From assembly GCA_944321925.1 (NCBI GenBank), contig CALUND010000012.1, positions 1-42,719 of the forward strand: 42,719 bases of DNA, read 5' to 3'. Positions 33,781 through 42,172 of the stretch are shown here, piece by piece. Source of the stretch: an uncultured Rikenellaceae bacterium (GTDB lineage Bacteria > Bacteroidota > Bacteroidia > Bacteroidales > Rikenellaceae). Made by a program: the position numbers and the translations under genes. Position 1 is the first letter of the stretch; every line of letters begins with the position of its first letter. The notes beneath the pieces are model-generated. The model saw only the letters and a program-made list of their open reading frames with translations, ran no database searches and had not been told where the DNA came from.

Positions 33781-34379
33781 TGCTTCTCGGTTTGTGCATT
33801 CAACAACTCCGCTACAAACTCCAGGTTGGACAGATCCTTCAGATACCAGCGTTGCTTGACCTGCTGAGTGATGAAGCCGATCGCCGCGGCAAACAGTCCC
33901 ACGACTGTCGTGGCAAAGGCCACTTGCATGTTGTAGGCCATTGAGGCGATGTCTCCCGTCGAGAGCCCTACCAGTGCCGGACCCATTGGAATGAGCGTAC
34001 CCATCAGCCCGAGCATGGGACCCATCTTGGAAAGCGTTTTCGAGGTGGCAAGGTCGCGGTCGGCCTCGATCTCGAAATCGGCAAGCAGCCGCTGGCGAAG
34101 GGGAGCATTGTTGCGGGCTTCGAGCAGGCGGTTCAGGTAGACCACCACCAGTGACGGATTCTTTTTGGGAAGGCGCTCGGCAAGCGTGACAACCGTCTGC
34201 GGAGTGAGACCTTCCAATTCGCGCCCGATGAGCAAGGCCGTGCGGCGGATGGCGAGATACTGCCCGAAGAAGCTGCCGATCAGCAGCAGCGAGCGTCCGA
34301 AGAAAAAGATCAGTAGAACGATGACCGGCACGAGCAGACCGGTCGAGATCCAATAGAGGATGTCGGAAATGTAATTCAT
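33777..34379 (-). CDS. hmuU: HmuU: MotA/TolQ/ExbB proton-channel family protein
   Basis: The 200-residue inner-membrane protein has a first membrane helix (about 12-38) and two more after a cytoplasmic stretch (about 118-140 and 152-172). The family core 'SKMGPMLGLMGTLIPMGPALVGL' and 'MQVAFATTVVGLFAAAIGFI' are visible. Relatives form proton-driven motors with an ExbD/TolR/MotB partner; here the partner is probably HmuV, whose ATG overlaps this gene's stop. It lies four bases after hmuT. Confidence 0.88.
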   Translation of the reverse strand: MNYISDILYWISTGLLVPVIVLLIFFFGRSLLLIGSFFGQYLAIRRTALLIGRELEGLTPQTVVTLAERLPKKNPSLVVVYLNRLLEARNNAPLRQRLLADFEIEADRDLATSKTLSKMGPMLGLMGTLIPMGPALVGLSTGDIASMAYNMQVAFATTVVGLFAAAIGFITQQVKQRWYLKDLSNLEFVAELLNAQTEKQ

Positions 34380-34383
34380 GGTT

Positions 34384-35082
34384 TTATTTCTGTTTTTTAT
34401 TCATGCGTTTCTGTTTGATTCGGAAAACCGCCACGCCAAGCAGCAATCCCGCCGCAACAAAGGACATCACACCGCCCATTGCTGGCCAGTCGACTGACGT
34501 GACTCCGGCAACGGCCGTACGGCCGTTGACCGTGGCGATAATTCCCAGAAGGGCAATCAGTGCATTGGCAAGGAAAAGTAGTTCGAGGCGGATCTCCTTT
34601 TCGGGCAAGAGGTGCTTCAACGCCCAACGCCCCAGAGGGATCACGATAGCCACAATTGCGGCCAGCGACCAGGCAACCAGCGGGAAAGAGGTGCCGGGCA
34701 GGGCGAAAATGGCGGCGACCAGCAGGCTGAACAACACCGGGAAGACGAGCAACCCCGGGAACCAGCGCAGCAGGCGGTAGATCCAAACGACGGAGGGTTT
34801 TACGCGCTCCGCCGTGTGGATGTATGCCGCAACGACACAGAAGGTCATCTGCAAAGCGACTTCCAGTGTGAGGAGGACCGCCAGGTCGAGCATCAGCGCG
34901 GAGTCGGCGAGCCAGTCCGTAATCTGGTTTTTCGACTGCTCGATGGCCCAGGGCCACGCCAGTCCGACGAACAGGGCACAGACTACGGCTGAAAGAGCCA
35001 CAAAGAAGGGTTTGCGCCAAGTCTGCTTCAACAGGTAGTTGAAGCAGACCACGATCATCATGACCAATACGACGGTTTCCAT
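34384..35082 (-). CDS. hmuT: HmuT: polytopic inner-membrane protein
   Basis: The 232-residue protein is very hydrophobic, with about six membrane helices and a basic C-terminal tail (KQKRMNKKQK). I recognise no catalytic motif. It stands where HmuT stands in the hmuYRSTUV operon, between the chelatase-like HmuS and the ExbB-like HmuU. It could be a membrane channel or transporter for iron or porphyrin, or a structural part of the HmuS complex; this is inference from position. Its start overlaps the hmuS stop by one base. Confidence 0.7.
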   Translation of the reverse strand: METVVLVMMIVVCFNYLLKQTWRKPFFVALSAVVCALFVGLAWPWAIEQSKNQITDWLADSALMLDLAVLLTLEVALQMTFCVVAAYIHTAERVKPSVVWIYRLLRWFPGLLVFPVLFSLLVAAIFALPGTSFPLVAWSLAAIVAIVIPLGRWALKHLLPEKEIRLELLFLANALIALLGIIATVNGRTAVAGVTSVDWPAMGGVMSFVAAGLLLGVAVFRIKQKRMNKKQK

Positions 35083-38000
35083 CAGGCCTCCATCTTTTTG
35101 CGCCGGCGGCGCACCACGTAGACCAGTGCTCCGATGATGCCGATCACCAGCACGGCGACAACAGTATTGCTAACCAGCGTGGTCGTGCGGTCGGAGGAGG
35201 CGAGTTCCTCGCGTTTGAGCACCGTGCCATTCTTTGCGTCGAGCGAAGCCTCGCGGACCTCGCGGATTTGCCGCTGGTAGTTGCTGGCAGCCTCCGGCGA
35301 ACTCTTCGAGGCGATGAAATCGCGCAGTTTGGCGTTGTCGCATACGAATCCCGAGCAGGAGGGACCGTGCGTGTCGACCAGTTCGGTGTGGAGGGCGGCG
35401 AGTGTTGCGAGTTGCTCGTTCGAGGCCTGCCACATTCCTTTGCGAGCGGACTCCAGCATTACGGCCGAGATCTCTTCCAGCGCTGCGGGATTTTGTCGTT
35501 CGAAATAGCCGCGGAGATCCATGCCGAACTTGTCCTGTACGTAGACATCGTAGATTTCGTCCCAGAGCTCGTTGTCCACCACATCGGGCTTCATAACATT
35601 CCAGCCGTAAGTGTTCTGCACTACTTCGGCAAATCCGTTGGCGGCACTCGCTCCGCCCTGCATCTTCTCGCGGATATAGTTCGGATTGAAGATCGTCGTG
35701 CGGCTCTCCACGCCGATCGCCTCCTTGAGCTCCTGCATCCGCACGCGGTTACGGTTGCGATAGTCGCTCAAATAGGCGTCGGGCTCCCGGCCCGTGACGT
35801 TGCGCACGGCGAGGTTCATGCCGCCCATGAATTCGTAGACGTGGTCGAGGCTCAGCGCACCCCATGTATTGCTCTGGCGGGGTTGCACGACAGCATCCGT
35901 GTTGGTCAGCGCCGCTTCGAGGGCATATTGCTGCACCTGTTCCCAAGCCTGTTCGCTGCCGTAGTAGGCCCCCATGTTCTGCAGGTAAACTGCAGCGATC
36001 TCCGAGGAGTTCTCCCAACGGTCGCCGCTCTGCACCATGCCGGTAATCCCTGTGCCGTAGTTGCCGTTGACGCCGCCGAAGATCCGGTGAGTCGAGATCT
36101 CGCGCGCCTCTCGCGGTGAAAGTCCCTTGTCGATAAGCGTCTGCTCAGCATCGACGACGCCCCTGGCCACGAAATTCTCATAGCTATCGTCCTTCGCTGC
36201 CGCAGCCATCTCGACGGCCCGCGAGATGAGGAACAGTCGCGATGCCGCCAGATCGCGCAGCTGCCCGCTGGTCTGGACGACGACGTCAATGCGCGGACGT
36301 CCCAACTCCTCGGAGGGAATAAGCCGCAGGTCGCTCACCCGGCCGAAAACATCACGGACGGGCTCGACGCCCAGCATGTAGAGCACTTGCGCGAGGGTTG
36401 CTCCTTCTGTCTCAATAAATTCGCCGCTCCAAAGCGTGTAGCTCACTTTGCGGGGCAGTGAATCGTGGTGACGTTCGCGGTACATGCGGATGGTCTCGTC
36501 TGCCAGCTCCCGGCCTCGCTCCCAGGCTTGTTCACTCGGCGTCGCCTCGGCATTCACAGCGTAAAGGTTGCGGCCCGTGGGCAGCGTATTGGGGTTGGCG
36601 ATCGGATCACCGCCAGGCGAAGGGATCGTATAGCCGCCGTTCAGGGCATTGACGAACGACGAGAGTTCCGTTTCGGGGCTCTGCTCCAACGCCCGCCGGT
36701 AGTTGCCGACGTTGCGGATTGTGCGTTCGAGCTCGGTCACTACCCGGGCAAATTCGCGCTCTTCTTTCGAATACTCTTTTCCAAGGCCCATCATGGCGGC
36801 CATCGCATCGGCCGGCATGGCTGCGGGTTTCGTCTCGGCCTGTCCGGTGTTTGCGGGCCGTTTGCCGATCTTGGGAATCCACGAAGGGTGTTTCGATACG
36901 CCCTTACCCGACTTGGAAATGCCGGCCGGATGCTGCATTGGTGCACCCGAAGAGGCCATCGCCATCATCCGCGCCATCAGGTCCTGCGGAGCGGAAAGCG
37001 CCTGCTGGATTTCACGGGCCTTCTTCAATTCCGCGGGCGAGATACCCGCCGTCGAACAAATGAAGGCATCGGTCGGCTGTTGTGCCCCGCTCAGAAGACG
37101 TCCGACCAGTTCGCGGGCCGGTTCGAGGTAGCGGCGCGTAAAGAGTGTACGGTGTTTTTCGAGGTCGGCGCTGGCCCGGCCGCGGAACCGGTCGAGTGCC
37201 AGAAACGAATAGGCGATCGGCTCTGTGGTCATGGCAAAGACGCTGCTGCGGATGCGTTTCGGCGAGTAGGGGAGTCCCATCGTATAGAGTTCGCCGGTGA
37301 TCTTCTCCGCGGCAAGTTCCTCTGCAAAGGACTCGATGCGGGCGATCTCCGTCTCGGTATAGGGTTTGGTCAGCAGTGAATCGAACCGCAGTTCACGGTG
37401 GATGCCTAACTTGACAGTCAGTCGCTTGACGCGCAGTGCCGCGGCTCGCGTATCGGGCTGTCCGTCGGCGTAGAGCAGGTCGTTGTAGGCTTGGATCGCC
37501 GTGTTTAGCTCGCGGTAGATGCCCCGCACGCCGCTCTCCATGAAGGGAGGCGTCAGGTACGATTGCAGGGTGGCATAGGCGCGGCGCTTGGCGATGATCC
37601 CCTCACCGACATTGCCGATCGAGTAGACGTAGAGGTGCGGCGTTGGGCCCACCAGTACATCGGGCCAGTCGCTGTCGCACAAGGCCACTTGTTTGCGGGG
37701 CGTGAATTCCAGGCTGCCGTGCGTGCCGAAATGGACGATGGCATCAGCACGGAAAGCGTAGCGGGCCCAGAGATAGGAGGCGATGTAGGCGTGCGGTGGT
37801 GCTGCATCGGTGCCGTGGACGATGGCAAAGTCATCATCGCCCGCCCCAGCAGCAAGCTGCGGTAGCAGCACGACGTTGCCCAGCTCGATGCGCGGCAGCG
37901 CCAGCCGCCCCTCGCCGTCGGAGAGATAATGCCCCGGGAACTCGCCGTCGAGCGCCACGACGTCGGACATCAGCTCCGGATGGAGCGCCTCGGAAGTCCA

Positions 38001-39341
38001 GTCGGCATACTCCTCGGAGGAGATGAGTGCCGGTTGGCCGTTTTTCAGAAATTCGGCCTTGGCACCGTGGGCATAGGCGTTGAACAGGGCACCCTGCCGC
38101 TGGATGAGTGCCGCCAGTGCTTCGGGCGTCGCGGGGAGATGCTCCACACGGTAGCCCTCGCTGCGGAGCCGCACGAGCAGGTTGTAGAGCGAAGGCACGA
38201 CCTCCATCCCGGAGGCCGTCAGGGCATTCTGTCCCGGACCCTTGTAGTAATAGATCGCTATGCGTTTCTCGCTGTTGGGTTTGCGTTGCAGGGCAATATG
38301 GCGGTTCACCGTCTCGACAAACCGTTCCAGCCGTTCGGGAATGGCATGAACCTGTTGCAGCCCTTCGTCGTCGAGGCGATGTCCGAAGAGCACCTGGGGC
38401 CGGATCGCACCGTCGATCTCGGGCATCACGACACTCTGCGACAGAAATCCGCCGTTCATGCCCATCTTGTCGGCCTCCCATTCGTCGACCAACCGATTTA
38501 CGTTGAGCGGAGAAAAGAGCGGAATGTTTCGCCGGGTCAGGTACTCCACGATGGCATCGCCCAAGCGTCCGTGGGCCATGTTGATGACGGCCGACGGGCG
38601 GATCGAGTCGGCCTGCCCGTTCTGAATTGCGGCCGACAGGTTGCGGAGAGGATAAACCATGTTACCGGTTTCCTCCAGCTTGGCAACCAGTTCGGTCGGC
38701 TCGCCCATCTGGCCCGTCACAATTACCCGCGGGGCATCCAGTTTCAGCAGACCGTGCCGCGACAAGAAGGTCTCGTAAGCCTCCACGTTGTTGAAATCCA
38801 GCTCTTCCGCCTCGGGATCCGAGGGATCGGCATGGTAGAACTGTTTCAAGTCACGTACCACAGGCGGTTCGGGCTCGTCCGTGTCAAATCGCTTGCCGTC
38901 GACTATGCGGCGAAGGGTGACGAGCAGGTTGCGGTAATTCTTCCGGCCGCCGCCGCTGAGGTAGCCCTTGACGGCCGCCAGCGTCGCGGAGTCCGCCGAG
39001 ACGATCTCGTTGGCGGGGTTGGTCGCCATGGTCGTGATGACGACAAGCCCCCGGTCCGCGGCATGTTGGAGAACGGCCCGTTCGTCGGCCGTGATACGGA
39101 GGCCCATGCCGTTCATCAGCACCACGTCATAACGCCCCAATCGGCCGAATTCCGATGGTTCGACCGAGGCAAGGCGGATCCGCGCATGGTCATTGGCCCG
39201 GGCGATCTGGCCGAGCGTCGTAGCCTGGTAATTTACAAAAGCGATGCGTGTAGCCGAGAACCAACGGTTCCACGCCACAACGCCCAATACGACGGCAAGC
39301 AGGAGCACGCCGGCCCAGATCATTGGTATCTTATGTTTCAT
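35082..39341 (-). CDS. hmuS: HmuS: membrane-anchored CobN/Mg-chelatase subunit H-like protein
   Basis: The 1419-residue protein belongs to the CobN/BchH/ChlH chelatase large-subunit family. Family blocks include HFGTHGSLEFTPRKQ (from about residue 536), 'VLVGPTPHLYVYSIGNVGEGIIAKRR' and GPSCSGFVCDN (about 1324-1334). Unlike soluble CobN, it has an N-terminal membrane helix (7-26) and a C-terminal one followed by basic residues (about 1393-1419), so the body should lie in the periplasm, anchored at both ends. A Met- and Lys-rich low-complexity insert occupies about 785-860. In Bacteroidetes HmuS is thought to handle haem, with iron removal proposed. No ChlI/ChlD-like ATPase partners are in the operon. 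Confidence 0.88.
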   Translation of the reverse strand: MKHKIPMIWAGVLLLAVVLGVVAWNRWFSATRIAFVNYQATTLGQIARANDHARIRLASVEPSEFGRLGRYDVVLMNGMGLRITADERAVLQHAADRGLVVITTMATNPANEIVSADSATLAAVKGYLSGGGRKNYRNLLVTLRRIVDGKRFDTDEPEPPVVRDLKQFYHADPSDPEAEELDFNNVEAYETFLSRHGLLKLDAPRVIVTGQMGEPTELVAKLEETGNMVYPLRNLSAAIQNGQADSIRPSAVINMAHGRLGDAIVEYLTRRNIPLFSPLNVNRLVDEWEADKMGMNGGFLSQSVVMPEIDGAIRPQVLFGHRLDDEGLQQVHAIPERLERFVETVNRHIALQRKPNSEKRIAIYYYKGPGQNALTASGMEVVPSLYNLLVRLRSEGYRVEHLPATPEALAALIQRQGALFNAYAHGAKAEFLKNGQPALISSEEYADWTSEALHPELMSDVVALDGEFPGHYLSDGEGRLALPRIELGNVVLLPQLAAGAGDDDFAIVHGTDAAPPHAYIASYLWARYAFRADAIVHFGTHGSLEFTPRKQVALCDSDWPDVLVGPTPHLYVYSIGNVGEGIIAKRRAYATLQSYLTPPFMESGVRGIYRELNTAIQAYNDLLYADGQPDTRAAALRVKRLTVKLGIHRELRFDSLLTKPYTETEIARIESFAEELAAEKITGELYTMGLPYSPKRIRSSVFAMTTEPIAYSFLALDRFRGRASADLEKHRTLFTRRYLEPARELVGRLLSGAQQPTDAFICSTAGISPAELKKAREIQQALSAPQDLMARMMAMASSGAPMQHPAGISKSGKGVSKHPSWIPKIGKRPANTGQAETKPAAMPADAMAAMMGLGKEYSKEEREFARVVTELERTIRNVGNYRRALEQSPETELSSFVNALNGGYTIPSPGGDPIANPNTLPTGRNLYAVNAEATPSEQAWERGRELADETIRMYRERHHDSLPRKVSYTLWSGEFIETEGATLAQVLYMLGVEPVRDVFGRVSDLRLIPSEELGRPRIDVVVQTSGQLRDLAASRLFLISRAVEMAAAAKDDSYENFVARGVVDAEQTLIDKGLSPREAREISTHRIFGGVNGNYGTGITGMVQSGDRWENSSEIAAVYLQNMGAYYGSEQAWEQVQQYALEAALTNTDAVVQPRQSNTWGALSLDHVYEFMGGMNLAVRNVTGREPDAYLSDYRNRNRVRMQELKEAIGVESRTTIFNPNYIREKMQGGASAANGFAEVVQNTYGWNVMKPDVVDNELWDEIYDVYVQDKFGMDLRGYFERQNPAALEEISAVMLESARKGMWQASNEQLATLAALHTELVDTHGPSCSGFVCDNAKLRDFIASKSSPEAASNYQRQIREVREASLDAKNGTVLKREELASSDRTTTLVSNTVVAVLVIGIIGALVYVVRRRRKKMEA

Positions 39342-39344
39342 TTT

Positions 39345-41492
39345 TTATTTATTCTTGAAAAATTGTTCAATATTCAGCGAAAGGCCCACCGAGCAGGTCG
39401 TACCGATGGTCGTGGGCGAATTGCTGTAATAGTAATCAGGGCGATAGTTGAAAAGGTTGTCCACAGCCAGCGTGAGGTCCATTCCACGCCACAGATGCTG
39501 CGTGAGGCTCAGTTTCCAGATCGTATAGCCCGGATAGGTCTGCCGCACGGTTTCCTCGTAGGAGGTCACCTCGGTATAAACGTCGCACGTGACGCGCGAC
39601 AGCCAGCGTCCCGACAGCGACACATTCAGACCGTAGTTCTTCCACTGCTTGTTATACGCTAGGCGCGCCGTGGCCGCATGGGGCCGGGTCGAGGAGAGCA
39701 GGGGCTGCCCCCGCTTGATCATCTCACGCGTGTAGGCATACGACACGCGCCACGAGATGCCGCATGCATATCGTCCCGACGCATTGGCTTCGGCTCCAGC
39801 CACCTGTAACGGTGACATGGTCGTATAGATCTGCCCTTCAAGTTCCTGGATCCAGACCGTGGTGATACGGTTGTCCACCAGATTGTAAAATCCCGTCACG
39901 GTGAAATTGTGCTGTCCTTTCAGATACTCGGCCGAGAGTGAAAAGTTGTGGCTCGACTCGGCTTTCAGTTCCGGGTTTCCGTAGATCATGAAGATGTTGC
40001 CCATGTAAAAGTCCATGTACATCTCCTTGAGGGTCGGGGCGCGGAATCCGCCTGCGTATGATGCTCGAAGCGAACAGTTTGCAACCTTATACATCACGCC
40101 GAGTTTCGGAGAAAGATGCGAGAGGTTTGCCGCCGAAAAATGGTCGAAACGCAGGCCCGCAATGAGGTTGAATCTCCGGTGCGGATTCCAATCGAATTGT
40201 GCGAAGGCGTCGGCCGTATGCTGCGTATGGCTGCCGTTGTCCGTAAACTGGTAGGACATCAGGTAGTCACGCAGGTAGTCGCCGCCGACGGTGAGGATGT
40301 GTTTCCCGGAGAAGGTATGGTTGTAGAGCGTGCGCAGGGTGTGTTGCACGTTGCTGTAGTCGCGCACGTCGCGCGACGTGGGGACCAGGTAGTCGCTCTT
40401 GTCGTACTGGTCGAAGGCATAGGAGAGCTCCAGATCATCGGACTGCGTAATCGCCCAGTTGCCCTTCAGCCCGCCCGAGAAGCTGCGGTAACGGTCCCGG
40501 ATGCTCTCCGAAGCATCCCGCTCCCGGAAGAAATAACCGGCCCGGGCCGTGAAGCGCAACCCCTCGGCTGCCGTGACGATGAGCCGCTCCTTGACGTTGA
40601 ACGATGAATTGCCGTAGATGGTGCTGTAATCGCCGACCTCTGCGTTGTCGGTGCCTTTAGAGAGGTCTATGGCGTCGATCGAAGTGTACTGTACGTTGGT
40701 CATCGAGTTGAACCGGCCCTGATTGAACCCGACCGAACCGCCGTAACGCTGCTCGTTGTGAGCGCCGTAACGGCCGTTCAGGTTGATCGACCACGGTTCC
40801 CGGGATTCACGGCTGATGATGTTCACCACACCTCCGATGGCATTCGATCCGTAGAGCGACGAAACGGCTCCCTTGACGATCTCGATGCGCCCGACGTTGT
40901 CCATGTTCAGACGGCTGTAATCGACGTTGTCGAGCGTTTCGCCCGCCAGCCGCTCGCCGTCGACGAGAAACAGCACCGAATTGCCGCCGAATCCCGACAT
41001 ATTGAGCGACACCTGCTGGTTCATCGAATAGGAGAACTCGATGCCCGGCAACTCGCTTTGCAGCAGATCGCCGACATGCGTCGCATCGACCTGTTTGATA
41101 TCGGCTTCGGAGATGACACGGGTGACGATCGGGACATCTTTCAACAGTTTTGGGGTGCGTGTAGCCGTCACCACCACCTGATCCAGCATTGTGGAGCGCT
41201 CTGCAAGCCGAAAATTCAAGGGTCCGGATTGATCGGCAGCAATCTTTTCGCTGACCGATTCGTACCCAACAAACGAGGCACAAAGCGTATAGGTGTTTTT
41301 GTCCGGAAGTTCAATCTTATAGCGCCCCTCCGTGTCGGCAACGGCACCAAGCGTAGGTAGTTCCTTTACGGTAACGGTCGCTCCGACGAGCGGCCGGCCC
41401 GCAGCATCCGAAACAGTGCCGGATATCTTGTATTGAGCCTGCGTCTGCAGCGTAAACAGCAATCCGAAAAGAGATAGTACCAGTTGTTTCAT
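39345..41492 (-). CDS. hmuR: HmuR: TonB-dependent haem/haemoprotein receptor
   Basis: The 715-residue outer-membrane receptor has a signal peptide (1-19), a carboxypeptidase-like regulatory domain (about 21-98), a TonB-box-like DQVVVTATR (104-112), a plug domain (about 115-227 with 'FLVDGERL' and 'IEIVKGAVSSLYGSNAIGGVVNI') and a 22-strand barrel ending in a C-terminal aromatic strand. In related operons HmuR takes haem from HmuY and imports it using TonB energy. No tonB gene is present in the window, so it must use a TonB encoded elsewhere. It starts two bases after hmuY. Confidence 0.92.
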   Translation of the reverse strand: MKQLVLSLFGLLFTLQTQAQYKISGTVSDAAGRPLVGATVTVKELPTLGAVADTEGRYKIELPDKNTYTLCASFVGYESVSEKIAADQSGPLNFRLAERSTMLDQVVVTATRTPKLLKDVPIVTRVISEADIKQVDATHVGDLLQSELPGIEFSYSMNQQVSLNMSGFGGNSVLFLVDGERLAGETLDNVDYSRLNMDNVGRIEIVKGAVSSLYGSNAIGGVVNIISRESREPWSINLNGRYGAHNEQRYGGSVGFNQGRFNSMTNVQYTSIDAIDLSKGTDNAEVGDYSTIYGNSSFNVKERLIVTAAEGLRFTARAGYFFRERDASESIRDRYRSFSGGLKGNWAITQSDDLELSYAFDQYDKSDYLVPTSRDVRDYSNVQHTLRTLYNHTFSGKHILTVGGDYLRDYLMSYQFTDNGSHTQHTADAFAQFDWNPHRRFNLIAGLRFDHFSAANLSHLSPKLGVMYKVANCSLRASYAGGFRAPTLKEMYMDFYMGNIFMIYGNPELKAESSHNFSLSAEYLKGQHNFTVTGFYNLVDNRITTVWIQELEGQIYTTMSPLQVAGAEANASGRYACGISWRVSYAYTREMIKRGQPLLSSTRPHAATARLAYNKQWKNYGLNVSLSGRWLSRVTCDVYTEVTSYEETVRQTYPGYTIWKLSLTQHLWRGMDLTLAVDNLFNYRPDYYYSNSPTTIGTTCSVGLSLNIEQFFKNK

Positions 41493-41494
41493 CC

Positions 41495-42154
41495 TTATTC
41501 AACGGGATAGAGGTAGTCAATGGTCATATAACCCTTTATGGCTGCATCGTTCATGAAGTTTGTCAGTCGCAGGGCCGCATAGGTGCCGTTGTTCAGACGG
41601 AGCAAGTAGATCTTTCCCGAAAGAGTGTATACAGGTGGCATGGTCGAGGTATTGACATCAAGCCATCGCGAAAGGCACGGGTTCCAGTAATCTTCGGCGT
41701 AAAGAATCACCCCGTCCATCATCTGCGACATGTCGACCGTAATACGGTCTGTAGTCCATTCATCAGCAATCCACTGCTCCTCAGAGACAATTCCGAGAGC
41801 CGGAAGATCATCGAATACACTTGCAGAACTCTCCCAGACTTCCGCCCCATTGGTCTTGGTATCGTAACGGTGTATGGCGAAGTCCCACGTTTCGGGGGCA
41901 GCGTCACCTACTGGCGTTGTCGTCACCCGTTTGCCTTGTAAGTCGATATAATGCCATTCGGTGTAATCCGTAGCATCGATGTAGATGCGTCCCCTTCGGG
42001 TCTTTTCATCGACAACGATAAAGCCGTATTCGTTTCCGGTCTCAGACGTGGGCATGTCATAGATATCTTCGAAGATGCCGTTGCAGGCCGGGAGCGACAA
42101 CAGCAGTGTCGCTCCCGACAAGAATAGCCCAGCTTGTTTGCAGTTCATGGCCAA
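41495..42154 (-). CDS. hmuY: HmuY: haem-binding surface lipoprotein
   Basis: The 219-residue lipoprotein has a signal with lipobox LPAC (Cys24). The body carries the HmuY-family features 'WDFAIHRYDTKTNG' (about 90-103) and 'YTLSGKIYLLRLNNGTYAALRLTNFM' near the C-terminus. HmuY proteins are haemophore-like and hand haem to HmuR. Met145/Met146 and Met172 are spaced like the Met pair I recall for the Bacteroides vulgatus homologue, in contrast to the two His of P. gingivalis HmuY, so this may be a Met-type HmuY. A second ATG two codons later is also possible. It follows the calycin-like gene after 18 bases. Confidence 0.87.
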   Translation of the reverse strand: MAMNCKQAGLFLSGATLLLSLPACNGIFEDIYDMPTSETGNEYGFIVVDEKTRRGRIYIDATDYTEWHYIDLQGKRVTTTPVGDAAPETWDFAIHRYDTKTNGAEVWESSASVFDDLPALGIVSEEQWIADEWTTDRITVDMSQMMDGVILYAEDYWNPCLSRWLDVNTSTMPPVYTLSGKIYLLRLNNGTYAALRLTNFMNDAAIKGYMTIDYLYPVE

Positions 42155-42172
42155 TCTCGCTTTTTCGTAGAG

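Noticed and set aside
33781..34353. An upstream extension of the hmuV frame to 299 residues
   Set aside because: The extra part overlaps hmuU in another frame, and the family-type protein starts at 33780, where the ATGA overlap lies.
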